DNA of 64,000 nt from Mytilus trossulus (Eukaryota > Mollusca > Bivalvia > Mytilida > Mytilidae). Below, one piece after another: positions 46,180 through 58,970 of the stretch. The position numbers and the translations under genes were made by a program. The first letter of the stretch is position 1, and each line of letters starts with the position of its first letter. Below the pieces are notes generated by a model, which did no database searches, was not told the origin of the DNA, and was given only the letters and a program-made list of their open reading frames with translations. The stretch lies in NCBI RefSeq assembly GCF_036588685.1, contig NW_026963296.1:1116001-1180000 (forward strand). The letters run 5' to 3'.

Positions 46180-47700
46180 ACTGCATGAAATAATACTTCC
46201 TTTAGTTCTAGTCCTTGTTAGAACACCTGGCAGAATACTAATACAGCTTTTCTCATCACGATTTGTCTGTCGTCCTTCACCGTCGTCGTCTATTTACTTT
46301 CACAAAAGTCTTCTCCTCTGAAACCACTGGGCAAAATTTAACCAAACTTTAAAAAAAAAATGGAATTATCATTTGGATATATAGTTTTTACAATATCTCT
46401 GATGACCCATCTACCAACTTTGGTGGTCAACATGACTAGAAATAGAAAATAATGCAAGTTGTTTGTATTATTTTTGAAAACTGCCATGAATAAAGATATT
46501 TAAAGGGGGGTCCTATTGGAACAAAAATTTGAAATTAAAAATGTATTCAATACATAGCATTGAAACCATAATTTCACAATAAACATAATATAACTTCAAC
46601 ACCATATTCATCAACACTTACATATGTATATCACCTTTAAAATTGAAATAAAAATGCTGATTTAAATAATCTCAAAACTGAATTGTGACTTATATTTTCA
46701 ATTTTATTCAAAAATGTTTGAATGTTTCAGATATATTTTATGATTACTGGATAATTTTCACCATAAACCTAAGCTTTGTATAGATTTATGGTGTCAGTTG
46801 AGTTAAGTTAATGATGCAGTGAACATTTTTTTTGTATTTAAAATATATATAAAATAGCATATAAAGCAACATAATAAATTTAAAAAATGACACCTTTGTT
46901 TTGTTAAACTAGGAATTTAATATAATCATGATAATAGAACTTCCATAGCAATCCTTAATAAGAAAATGTGTCTCAAAGTTACTGTAAACAATTTATTTCA
47001 ATTGATGGTATACCGCCATCTTGGATTGAACAATCACAGTACAAATTCGGTCTAGTTATTTGCCTAAATTTGCAAATTTGGAGACAGATTTGCAATTCAA
47101 GTGTTAGACTGTTTTTTTTCTATTTGAAGAAAACTTGCTAATTTATCGTATGATACAAAATATTTTAACAAATATCATTTATTAAGGTCTTAAAATCATT
47201 TTATTCAAATGAGCCATTTAAGGGGAGATAACTCTTTTAGTACAAAATTTATACTTGGCTAATAGGGATTTTTTTTATTTTTACTTGTAGCAAGAAAACA
47301 AGTTCGGTGACACCATGTTTTCTTTTTATTTTCTTAAAACATATTATGAAACCTTTCTTCTCACAATTTATTTCAAAATTCTATCTCATTGAATTTTTTT
47401 ATGCACACTAATGTGTTTTTTCATGAACAAAGTAACCAAATTTTGGCAATTTTTAACAACTCATAGTTTGAAATAGCACGGTGACCCATACTTTTTATTT
47501 AATTTTTGAAAAGAGCATAGTGAAATCTTCATTTTGGCAAATTATAAAAAAATTCTGTCTCAAAAAATATATACTGGTGATCTACCTTAAATTTAAATAA
47601 TGTTGGTCAAAAATTAAAGACATGACATACAAGAAACACTCGAATAAGGTTTAATTACCTCAGCACACGTTAGTTTTTTCAGGTAAAAAGAAAGCCTTTA
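46180..47700. other. Intergenic: decayed repeat and AT-rich sequence
   Basis: 46230-46470 is a degenerate GCTCACCT-family copy (CTTTTCTCATCAC, AAGTCTTCTCCTCTGAAACC). 47290-47570 holds two diverged blocks with GGTGACACCATG / GGTGACCCATAC and ATTCTATCTCATTGAA / ATTCTGTCTCAAAAA. No gene seen. Confidence 0.5.
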
Positions 47701-47702
47701 TT

Positions 47703-48786
47703 AGCTCACCTGGCCGCCATGGCTAAAAATAGAACATAGGAGTAAAATGCAGTTTTTGGCTTATAAACTAAAAACCAAAGCATTTAGAGAAAATATGACA
47801 TCAGTTAAAATTGTTTATCAGGTCAAAATCTATCTGCACTGAAATTTTCAGATGAATCAGACAACCCATTGTTGGGTTGCTGCCCCTTAATTGGTAATTT
47901 TACGGAAATTTTACTGTTTTTGGTTATTATCTTGAATAGTATTATAGATGGAGATTAACTGTAAACAGCAATAATGTTCAGCAAAGTAAGATTTACAAAT
48001 AAGTCAACATCACCAAAATGTTCAGTTGACCTCTTTAGGAGATATTGCCCTTTATATTCAATTTTTAACCATTTTTCGTAAATCTTAGTTAACTTTTACA
48101 AAAATCTTCTCCTCTGAAACTACTTGGCCAATTTTTACCAAACATAGCCAGAATCATTATTAGGCTATCTTGTTTAAAAATTGTGTTTTGTGACTGGTCA
48201 AACCAACCAAGATGGCCGCTACGGCTAAAAATAGAACATAGGGATAAAATGCGGTGTTTGGCTTATAACTCAAAAACCAAAGCATTTAGAGCAAATCTGA
48301 CAAGGAGTAAAATTGTTTATCTGGTCAAGATCTATCTGCCCTGGGATGAATGGGACAACTCATTGTTAGGTTGCTCCCCCTAAATGGGTAATTTTAAGGA
48401 AATGTTGCTGTTTTGGTTATTATCTTGAATATTATTATAAATAGATATAAACTGTAAACAGCAATAATGTACAGCAATTTAAAACCCAAAAATAAGTCAA
48501 AATGACCAAAATGGTCAATTGACCACCTAAAAAGTTATTGTCCTTTATAATATTTTTTTAACAATTTTCATAAAATTTGTAAATTTTTACCAACATTTTC
48601 CACTGACACTAAACGGACAAGTTCATTGTAGATAGAGATAATTGTAAGCAGCAAGAATGTTCAGTAAAGTAAGATGTACAAGCACATCACAATCACCTAA
48701 AAACAATTTTGTCATGAACTGTCTGCTTCCTTTGTTTAATTCACATATACCAAGGTGAGCGACACAGGCTCTTAAGAGCCTCTAGT
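47703..48786 (+). mobile_element. Two adjacent GCTCACCT-ended repeats
   Basis: The first (47703-48075) lacks part of the head and the 3' end. The second (48085-48786) lacks the head hairpin and ends AAGGTGAGCGACACAGGCTC then CTAG. Diverged flanking direct repeats lie at 47625-47700 and 49213-49293 (AGTTTAATTACC, GTAAAAGAAA). Confidence 0.8.
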
Positions 48787-48799
48787 TTTTCTTAACTCG

Positions 48800-49490
48800 T
48801 GTATTACTTATCTAGTGAATTCAAAAGGCCTTGCGATTTAAGTTAAACAGGATGTTGCATCTTTGAATGAATGTTATTTAGAATTTAATACTCTCTGGCC
48901 AGGTGATATTTTTAATGAGTTTGCCCCAAGCAGGAAGTATTTATTTATAGTTCACCACTAGTCAGAAGAACAATTTCATTAATTTCTTTAATTTTTTATC
49001 CCTTTTTGATATTTATTATATACAATATATCCAAAATTATGATAATTCATATATTTCTAATATAAGGTTAAAAAATTTCAGTGATTTTGTTGGCTGTTGT
49101 TACCTCATTAAAAAGATTACTATATAACTATTGTATATAACCATGAAACCTATGAAGTTCTAATTAAGAAATATAGCAAAATTAAGTTTTAAAAAAACAC
49201 CACACAGGCCAAACAAGAAGCACCTTAACAAAGTTTAATTACCCTCAGTATAGGTGTAGTGTTTTAGGTAAAAGAAAACCTCTTTTTAACAAATATCTTA
49301 AACTTTAAAATAAATAAAGTTGAATTATTATATAAGATGATTTGATTTAACTATCTCTATTTGATAAATCTATGAGTCGTGTAAGGATGTTAAAATCTGT
49401 TTTTGTATATATCTTTATTTTATTGTGGCTGTTGTCATGTTAGTTAAAAAAAATATTTTAATAGTTAGAATGAAAAAAAAAGTAGAATTG
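48800..49490. other. Intergenic, no gene recognised
   Basis: AT-rich sequence. 49213-49293 resembles 47625-47700, so part of it is a diverged direct duplication flanking the repeats. Confidence 0.4.
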
Positions 49491-49494
49491 AGGT

Positions 49495-49740
49495 TATTTG
49501 GTCAAGTATGGTTCAGACTGGTCGAGTATTGTTCAGACCTTTGGTCGAGTATGGTTTAGACTGAAGAAATAGGTTGAGTACAGGTCAAGAATGGGTTTAG
49601 ACTGTTTCAGATTTGTCGAGTAACACTTCAGACTATTTTTAATGGCAAAGAAAAGGGTCAAGTACAAATCAGTACAGTTGAGAATGGTTAAGTCTGGGGT
49701 CGAGTAATATTGAGTAAAAATCAGTATAGTCAAGTACAGA
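49495..49740 (+). repeat. Irregular short tandem repeat (GGTCGAGTATGGTTCAGACT)
   Basis: Irregular 20-40-base copies of GGTCGAGTATGGTTCAGACT with heavy substitution. Confidence 0.7.
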
Positions 49741-49749
49741 TATAGGCCA

Positions 49750-52490
49750 TTTTAGACTTCTACTAGTTGGTAGTGATTGTTGATTTGATATCTATACAGT
49801 TGTTGAGTCAGTCAATCCTAACCCAAATACTTTATAGTTGGTCGTATATAATAAGAAAGAACCATATTGAATGAGGTCAACCTGTATTAAGTCAAGATAA
49901 TTAAAGGTTATAGCGCGTATAGGAACTTTGATTAGATAACGCGCTTCACATATATGGTTAATAATAATAATAATTACAACAACAACAAAATTTTTCTTTT
50001 TGCAGAAATGTGATTATTGAATGTTTAAGCAAATAGTACATAATTATTGAATCAAAACCTTACTTTGATAGGTTTTCATGTACAATGAGAGGAACATCCG
50101 TATCGATTTTGAGGTTACAATATATTAGGTCAAGTTCATATTTGGGCAAAGGAAATGTTAGCTTCTCAGTAAATGTTCTTAAAGATACGCTAGAAACTGT
50201 CATTTGCATCACCAGAGTTACAGAACAAAGATTATGTTATGAAACTGCATGTCGATACTTTAATTTTAGCATTGTACAAGTCAGGTATCCATTGCCTGTC
50301 CATGGCGTTAAAGCACTTAACCCCTGGAATGTGTTTTATTTGATTTTGGTCTCTGATGTATGATTATTTATTGTTATTTGTGTTTGGCTTTTTACTAGCT
50401 TACAGTAACTGTGAGTACTCTGAAATCGTATTTTTGTGTAAAGTTGACAAAGTTTGTAATGCATTTCTGTAATTTAATGTTTACTTATTGTGTGTTATAT
50501 ATCGTCTTACTATTGTTAATTAATATATACATGTACCACCTTTGATTCGTATATTGATAAATTTTCATTTCTGTACTCGTACTCTGGACAACAAATGTAT
50601 TAATATGTAAAATTCAGTACTCCTTGATAACAGCAGTCAACAACATTTTATATTTATATTTACCTGTGTACGTTGTGTTTTTAACGCCTTTTTATATTAA
50701 TATTGTGTCATAGATCAAACTTATTTGTTCAGTCTAACTTTGTATTCTTGTAGGGGTTGTTTTAAATGTCTTTTTATTTGATTTATTTCAATTGATATTT
50801 CACAGTTTGGTCTTGATGTTGTAATTTAAATCTACTGTCTCAGGATAGGGTGAAGGTGGGCGCCTATTGAAACATGTAGACCCTCTGCATTTATATTCAG
50901 GAGGTTCATCAAATCTAAAGTCGGTTAAAAATGAAATAAGTTTAACGTAACAATTACACACCATAGAAACCAATATTAGTGTTACGTTCGTAATTAATCG
51001 ATTCCTAACCCAACCTTGAAATTCGGTAATTATTGTCTAACGTAGCAATAGCTTTGTTGTTATTGATACATTTTCAACGTAATTGTAGTAAGAGCCTTCT
51101 CTAAAATTATGCAATGACTCCATAACGTAGAGTTTTAACTAAGTTTTGTGTTCCTACCAATTACCTAAAAAAATATAATTAATGGCTTAGTAGAAACTGT
51201 AAAAAAAATAAAAAAAATGATCACGATCACAATCAAAGGTCTGAAAAATGCCAATATAATCAAAGCCATTTGATGACAACTTCAGGAGTTATTGCAATAA
51301 TTTAAGTCAAAATAAACATTATTGGTGGATATATCAAATTTCGATGAAATTTTGGATTCTTTTAAAACTCGTTGAACTGCATCTGAATTTAAAAAAATTG
51401 AAACAAAACTATCAAAATAAATAGATATATTTGTTAAAAAAAGAAAAAGATCTATAAATCTATAGGATGAACATAAGAATAAAAAAAATTTCATTTTTAA
51501 TTCAGTTTTCTCGAAAAGTCATCAACAGAATTTGTATTGGAAAAGACACGTTATTGCAAACATTCCGTTCTAATAATGAATATTTTGAGGATCTCAACTA
51601 TAGTTTCGATGTGAAGTGTGGGAAAATTAGACAAATTATTGCTACGTCATAAAAGCATTGTGCTGCAAAAATCATTTTGTATACATCACTCATATTTGTG
51701 TTTAAATGATTTAGACCAAGAAAGCAAATCCAATGACCCCTTATATTATCTTATCAATTAACCCAAATGTTAACATCAATATTTTACAAATTAAGCTGTT
51801 TTTTCAAACGTTCTTCACATTTATTACCCCATTTCCCAATGGAACTATAAATGCTACATGCATATTATTTTTAATATTTTAGATTAAGTTCAGAGAAATC
51901 TGAATGCATACAAAATTTCATCAAATATAATATTTATACACAACCAATTAAGTGATGACAAATTTTTCGTATTTTTGCCAATTACTTCAAAAATGTGTAT
52001 AGAAATTTTAAGGTAGAAGATGTAAACAGCAAAATTAATAATCACCCAAATCAACGAAAAAAGACAAAACATGGATGACCAAGCAAATTTAATCACGCCT
52101 GAAGGGAATATTGCTCAAAGGGATTTTTATTTCATAGTATAGTTCTTATTGTATTTATCATGTACAGTATTACATATTTTATAAATAGTTAAGTAATAAA
52201 ATTTATCAACATTTGAACATTTTTCTTTTACCTAGATACCATCAATGCACCTTTGTAGCTTAACATTAACAAAATAACAACTGCTTGAGAATACTCTTTC
52301 AAATATTCTGCCTGGATATATGTAAGGGAGATAATTCGAGCTCATGAGTATGACCATATACTAGACTACAGACAGGTTACTTATGTTTTTTTAGTCTTGA
52401 ATGGCAAACATTTGATGCAAATAAGTTACCAACATTAATACATAAGATATGTTCTTATAAGGATAGAGGAGATACTAATGTGTCAATAAC
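49750..52490. other. Intergenic, no gene recognised
   Basis: AT-rich. Short open frames exist (for example 50085-50363), but none shows a domain, convincing splice context or codon pattern. Confidence 0.4.
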
Positions 52491-52499
52491 ACAACTATA

Positions 52500-52720
52500 A
52501 GTCATAAAAAGACAGGACCATGGCGAAAAATACAGTACCATGGCTAAAACGACAGTACCATGGATAAAAACACAGTATTAGAGCTAACAAAAAAATGATA
52601 AAAAGACAGTATTAGAGCTAACAAAAAAATGATAAAAAGACAGTACCATTGCTACAAAGACAGTATCATGGCTAAAATAGACAGTACTATGGCGAAAAAA
52701 ATTGATAAAAAGACGACTCT
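52500..52720 (+). repeat. Short tandem repeat with GACAGTACCATGGCTAAAA
   Basis: Irregular units of 18-45 bases around GACAGTACCATGG and AGCTAACAAAAAAATGATAA. Resembles an internally expanded part of the repeat seen near 53240 and 60150. Confidence 0.7.
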
Positions 52721-53199
52721 CCACGAAACAATACATAAAAAACTGAAGATTGATCCCTGAAAATAAAATCGATTTCATGTCTCATACATCATGTACATGT
52801 TATATGAAAGTAATTATGTCACTGTGACTATAACATTCAAATTGAAATATGAAACCAAACAATTTGATGACAAATTAGCATTCTGTGAGTATTGCATGGC
52901 AATAAATCATGAGTCCCCAAATGGTTAAAATATTCATTGTATTTGAACAAAATTCTAACTTGATCTATGACTTTTCTTGGTGTAAACTATTTTACAAATA
53001 TCAAGTCAATATCTTCGAGCATGACGAAAATAAGTGTTAAAAACTGATTATTTAAATAAATTTGCTTTGGCCATATTTGACATAACTTTTCTGAATTTTC
53101 AAATTCTTATGCTATTCAACTTCATACCAAATTTAGACTTTCAACTAATTCAGGACCACCTATAAGTCTCATGTAAATGCATTGTGTAAAAGAAAGAGG

Positions 53200-53780
53200 A
53201 AAGATAACATAAGGACATTCAAACTCAAACATGCAAGTCGAAAATAAACTGACAACACCATGGCTAAAAAAAATTAAAACAGACAAAAAAAAAATGATCG
53301 CCGCAGGAGATATTTACCTTGTCGGCATGATAAACTCGTAGGAAATCTGGTTTGTTTCAATTATAACAAAACAAATGAATTTATGTTGTACATTGTGTAC
53401 AAGCAAGTATGATACACGATCCTTACAAGATTGTGGTTTAATTAACATTACTGGTACCAATGTTACTACACCAGAGAAATGAATATTTTTTCAGAGAGTA
53501 GGGATCAGTATTTATCATAAAAAGTAAAATCACTAAAATAATGAACTTAGAGGAAAATCAATTCGGAAAATCCATTATCACATGGCAAAATCAAATAAGA
53601 AAACGCATCAAAAACGAATGGACAAGAACTGTCATATTCCTGACTTGGTACAGACATTTTCAAATATAGAACATGGTGGATTAAACCTGGTTCTATAGCG
53701 CTAACCCTCTCACGTTAATGACAGTCTCATCAAATTTCGTTATATTAACATTAATGCGTTATATAAACAAACACAATAAA
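53200..53780 (+). mobile_element. Fragments of an abundant interspersed repeat
   Basis: CGAAAATAAACTGACAACAC and CATGGCTAAAAA at 53240-53275 recur near 60150 (CGAAAATAAACTGACGCAGC). 53575-53770 contains GTCATATTCCTGACTTGGTA and TGGTGGATTAAACCTGGTTC, which I recall as part of a common mussel repeat. No coding frame remains. Confidence 0.5.
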
Positions 53781-54084
53781 TAAAATAGTCAAAATATGGG
53801 TACATCAGTCATAAGCATGTTGAATCTGATTGAAGTATGATGGAATTTTGGCAACAAAGGGAAATAACTCTTATTATTTTTCAAATAATGTCAACAGAAA
53901 CTAACTTTTACAAAAGAGAGGAATTGAGATAATCACTGGATAATCCAGTTTGTATCCCAAATAATGACATCAGAAAAACTTTAACTGGTCAACATCACGA
54001 ACTGGTAGACAAATGTGATATCTCAGTGTCTAAACCTGATTTATGACAAGAGCAACTTTTAATTGGTCAGCATCACGAGCTGGT

Positions 54085-55675
54085 TGACAAATGAGGTGAA
54101 TCAGTGTCTTGACTCCCTAGCAACATGTTTACACTGTCTTAGACCTTAAGATTTCGGTATAGGAGGGGGAGGGTGCAGCCAAATGAGGTGTAACAGTATC
54201 TCAACTCACTAGCGACATGTTTACACTGTCTCATATCTTAAGATACCGGTATAGGAGGGGGTAGATGTATGAGGTTTATCAGTATCTCAACTCAGTAGCG
54301 ACATGTTTATACTGTCTTAGATCTTAAGATTCCTGCATAAGAGGAGAGGGGATAGACAGATGAGGTGTATCAGTATCTCAACTCACTAGCGACATGTTTA
54401 CACTGTCTTAGATATTTAGATTCAAGTATAGGAGGGGAAGGGTAGACGAATGAGGTATGTCAACTCACTAGCTCCATGTTTACACTGTCTTAAATCTGAA
54501 GATTCAGATTCATGTAGAAGTGGGAGGGGACAGACAAATAATGTGTATCAGTATCTCAACTCACTAGATCCATGTTTACACTGTCTTAAATCTGAAGATT
54601 CATGTAGAAGTGGGGAGGGGACAGACAAATGATGTGTATCAGTATCTCAACTCACCAGCGACATGTTTACACTGTCTTAAATTTTAAGATTCCGGTAGAA
54701 GTGGGGAGGGGGTAGACGAATGAGGTGTACCAGTGTCTCAACTCACTAGAGACATGTTTACACTGCCTCGGATCTTAATAGTCCACTATAGGAGGGGGAG
54801 GGGTAGACAAATGAGGTATATTAGTGTCTCAACTCACTAGAGACATGTTTACACTGTCTTAGATCTTTAGAGTCCACTATAGGAGGGGGAGGGGTAGATA
54901 AATGATGTGTATCAGTCTCTCAACTCACTAGCGACATGTTTACAATATCTCAGATATTAAGATTAAAGTATCGGAGGTGAAGGTGAACAAATGAGGTGTT
55001 CCAGCATCTCAACTCACTAGCGTCATATTTACAGTGTCTTAGATCTTGAGATTCCAGTATAGAAGGGGAGAGTGGAGACAAATGAGGTGTATCAGTGTCT
55101 CAAATCACTAGCGTCATGTTTACACTGTCTTAGATCTTGCGATAACAGTATAGGAGGGGAGGGTAGACAAATGAGGTGTATCAGTAGCTCAACTCACTAG
55201 CGACATGTTTACACTGTCTCAGATCTTAATATTCCAGTAAAGGAGGGGAGGAGACACAAATGAGGTGTATCAATACCTCAACTCATTAGCGACATGTTTA
55301 CACTGTCTTAGATCTTAAGATACCGGTATAGGAGAGGGTAAACACATGAGATGTATCAGCCTACTAACTAGCGACATGTTTACACTGTCTTAGATCTAAA
55401 ATATTCCAGTATAGGAGAGGGAGGGTGGAGACAGATGAGGTGTATCAGTATCTTAACTCACTAGTGACATGTTTACACTGTCTCAGATCTTAAAATTCCA
55501 GTATAAGTGGGGGAGGGTGGAGACAGATGAGGTGTTTCAGTATCTCAACTCACTAGCGACATGTTTACACTGTCTCAGATCTTAAGATTCCGATATAGGA
55601 GGGTGGGGATGGAGACATATGAGGTGTATCAGTATCTCAACTCATTAGCGACATGTTTACACCGTCTAAGATTTG
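54085..55675 (+). repeat. Minisatellite of about 90-97 bp, roughly 17 copies
   Basis: Unit: ATGAGGTGTATCAGTATCTC, AACTCACTAGCGACATGTTT, ACACTGTCTTAGATCTTAAG, then a purine-rich tail (TATAGGAGGGGGAGGGT) and AGACAA. The GGAGGGGGAGGGT tails are variable in length. Intergenic. Confidence 0.93.
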
Positions 55676-55830
55676 TAATTTTACTGATTGTGACATTTTG
55701 ACTTTGTGGAACTTTGCATAGAGGGGATGCATACATAGCAAATGGCGATTATACTAAAAAAAATTTGGTGTTCAACCGATTCTCTCAATTTTTGTTCGAT
55801 ATGTGGATTTGCCTTTTTTAAAATTCGTAA

Positions 55831-57002
55831 GGGTTCCGCGGAACCCAGTCTCTCCCCTACTTTTGCTGTAACTCCCAGGCTCAACAAAAATGATGAAAAC
55901 AACCAATAAAAATATTCCTCTTGATACTTGTAAGAAGCTTCTGTCCAAGTTTGGTAAAAATTTCTGGATAGTTTATGAATCGAAAATGTTTTAAAACTGC
56001 AGACTGTATGTAATGTTAACTGGAAGAAAAACTAAGTCCATTTATAAGTAAAATACAGATACACAGGTACCAAATATTAACAAAATGTCCTTCTAGATAC
56101 TAGCTTGTGATCATAAACAAGCTTCTGTCCAAGTTTGGTACAAATTAAAAATAGTATAAAAAAAGTCATTAAATTTTTTAAAAATTTCACCACAGAGTGA
56201 ATGTGTTGTTTCCTGGCAAAAAAACCTAAGTTCATTTAAAAGTATAATACGGAAAAAATGAATTTATTTTTTTACAAAATTTACTTCTGGATACTATCTT
56301 ATTATCATAAACAAGCTTCTGTCCAAGTCATGTACAAACCCAGGATAGTTAAAGAAAGTTATTAAAATTTTAAAAACTTTAACCACAGAGTGAATGTAAT
56401 GTTTCCCCGCAGAAAAACTAAGTCCATTTATAATTAAAAACAGAAAAAATGGAATTTTATTTTTGCAAACTTTACTTCTGGATACCATCTTATGATCATA
56501 AACAAGCTTCTGTCCAAGTTTGGTAGAAATCCAGTATAGTTTAAGAAAAACCTAAGTTCATTTAAAAGTATAATACGGAAAAAATGAATTTATTTTTTTA
56601 CAAAATTTACTTCTGGATACTATCTTATTATCATAAACAAGCTTCTGTCCAAGTCATGTACAAACCCAGGATAGTTAAAGAAAGTTATTAAAATTTTAAA
56701 AACTTTAACCACAGAGTGAATGTAATGTTTCCCCGCAGAAAAACTAAGTCCATTTATAATTAAGAACAGAAAAAATGGAATTTTATTTTTGCAAACTTTA
56801 CTTCTGGATACCATCTTATGATCATAAACAAGCTTCTGTCCAAGTTTGGTAGAAATCCAGTATAGTTTAAGAAAGTTATTAAATTTTCAAAAACTTTAAC
56901 CACAGAGTGAGTATTTGTGGACGCAGCCGACGACACCGATGACGACGGAATGTAGGATCGCTTAGTCTCGCTTTTCGACTAAAGTCGAAGGCTCGACAAA
57001 AA
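55831..57002 (-). mobile_element. Inverted copy of the TTTTTGTCGAGCCTTCGAC repeat
   Basis: Runs opposite to 24181-25410: on the plus strand it begins with the palindrome GGGTTCCGCGGAACCC (55831-55846) and ends AGTCGAAGGCTCGACAAAAA. A block of about 326 bp (from about 56219) is duplicated in tandem almost without change, so the copy has recently rearranged. Confidence 0.82.
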
Positions 57003-57087
57003 TGACGGTACAATATTAGAACATCAGTTATTTTTCTGAAAATGTCCTGAACCAAGTCAGGAAAATGGCAAATATTATCTTATATAG

Positions 57088-58568
57088 ATATAGGAAGATG
57101 TGGTGTGAGTGCCAATGAGACAACTCTCCATCCAAATAACAATTTAAAAATTAAACCATTATAGGTTAAAGTACGGCCTTCAACACGGAGCCTTGGCTCA
57201 CACCGAACAACAAGCTATAAAGGGCCCCAAAATTACTAGTGTAAAACCATTCAAACGGGAAAACCAACGGTCTAATCTATATAAACAAAACGAGAAACGA
57301 GAAACGAGAAACACGTATATATTACATAAACAAACGACAACTACTGTACATCAGATTCCTGACTTAGGACAGGTGCAAACATTTGCAGCGGGATTAAACG
57401 TTTTAATGGGCCCAAACCTTCTCCCTTTTTCTGAAACAATAGCATAACATCACAACATATAAATACATACGATAAAATATCAATTAGCAGACTTAACTCA
57501 ATCAAAAAACGTATGATTACACAAAGAACGAATAAATTTGATCCGCGATATCTGAATACAAATGCACAGTTAATTAAATATTAGAGACAAACAGTCATGA
57601 CCAAAAGGCTATCAAATAAATTCAAACACACTGAGAAATATTTAACCAATCAATGTTCACTTTAGAAAAAAACCGGTTTTTTATAATCTTGAAGTTTATA
57701 CAAATGTTGTAAGAATAAGTGAAAAATTGAAGATATTACAAATAATCAAAGCTGGTATACAGCCATGATCCATATAAATAAAAAATGACAAAAAAGCATT
57801 ATAAACAGTATCAACAGGTCGAATTAACAAGAAAATACGATTTGAGAGTACTCGCAGTTACTGACAGCTAGTTAAAAGCCAAAACCAATTAATAGTAAAA
57901 AATCATGCATCAGAGATTAAAATCGACTAAAACACATCACAGGGATTTAGTATTTTAACGTCATTAATAGTCAAAGAAGACATGACTTGTGCAATGCCAA
58001 AAAAAAAAAAAAAAATGTATCGACAGGTAGTATTATAGTGAAGAGCGACTTCTATAGAAATAAAAGTTAACGTGGCTGTGTCCCCTATACATCTCGCCTC
58101 AAAAGATAATGAAATTTAGTTATGTTTTAATTTGCTAATGACAAAATCAATATTAGTGCCAATGTGAACTATATTCAGAGATCTAATTACAATATTGGTA
58201 CGATAACCCTTACTTATAAGTTTGTTCAAAGGTTCGATGAGTTTACAAGGATCACATAGTGATTTCCTCGCTTTAAGTACAATATTACCATAAAATTTAG
58301 GATGAGAAATACCATTTTTAATAAGCTTTCTACAGGTATAGCCAAATTTACTAATCAAATCTTTGTATCTATGAAAGAATTTAGTAAAAGTTTTAAGTAA
58401 TTTATGGTATCGAAATCCCTGACACAACAATTTACCAGTGATGCATTGATTACGTTCGTTAAAATCTATGACATCAGAACACACACGGGCAAACCGAACG
58501 AGTTGCGATATATAAACACCGTATGATGGTGCCAAAGGCACATCGCCGTCTAAAAAAGGAAAATTAAT
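57088..58568 (-). mobile_element. 5'-truncated retrotransposon: RT-like C-terminus and 3' UTR
   Basis: Minus-strand order: an open frame (58568 to 58116) followed by about 1 kb of untranslated sequence ending in GTTGTCTCATTGGCACTCAC. The 3' part also occurs alone at 28405-29145 and 14268-14385; the copies share the 3' terminus and differ in 5' extent, the mark of 5' truncation by target-primed reverse transcription. Confidence 0.7.
58116..58568 (-). pseudogene. C-terminal fragment of a retroelement reverse-transcriptase ORF
   Basis: About 150 residues, open to a stop. Key segments: FLDGDVPLAPSYGVYISQLV, RFARVCSDVIDFNERN, LLCQGFRYHKLLKTFTKF, GISHPKFYGNIVLKARK. I recognise PLAPSYGVYISQL and YHKLLKTF as a C-terminal region found after the RT core in metazoan retroelement proteins (LINE or Penelope-like; class not settled). 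The catalytic part is absent. The upstream Lys-rich frame from 58619 comes from a poly-T run and is not part of it. Confidence 0.65.
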
Positions 58569-58569
58569 A

Positions 58570-58765
58570 GTCCGTTTTTTGTGCGTGTTGAATTGTCGTT
58601 TTTTTTTTTTTTGTTGCACTGACGTTTTTTTTTTGTTGGGTTGTTTTCCTCTTATTTTTGATATGTTTCCCTCAGTTTTAGTTTGTAAACCCAGATTTGT
58701 TTTTTCTCAATCGATTGATGACTTTCGGAAAGCAGAATGCTACTGTTGCCTTTATTTAACTACAC
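58570..58765 (-). mobile_element. Adjacent repeat fragment with two poly-T runs
   Basis: Two T runs (58600-58612 and 58626-58635) border sequence which on the minus strand reads AAAACTGAGGGAAACATATC and ACTTTCGGAAAGC regions. I recall AAAACTGAGGGAAAC as common in mussels. It may be the end of another retroelement inserted here. Confidence 0.4.
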
Positions 58766-58970
58766 TTATCTTAATTTGAAATTAAAAGTTTGAAACCACA
58801 AATCAGACAACCTATCCAACATTTATCATTTTTATTCAGTTAATATAAATATTCAATCAAAAATATACAAAGACATTGACATGTACAATTTATCAAATTA
58901 AAATATACATTTTATATACATTAAATAAGTCATTTATTGGTTAATAGCTTATCATACAATACCTCTCATA

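Noticed and set aside
50085-50363. 92-codon plus-strand open frame
   Set aside because: No domain, no splice context and no repeat signature. Length is within chance for this sequence.
56294-56814. Two identical 64-codon minus-strand open frames
   Set aside because: They are the two copies of a 326-bp duplicated block inside an interspersed repeat, not a gene family.
58569-58619. Lys-rich N-terminus of the minus-strand frame at 58116-58619
   Set aside because: Encoded by a poly-T run and adjacent unrelated repeat. Recognisable homology begins only at about 58568.
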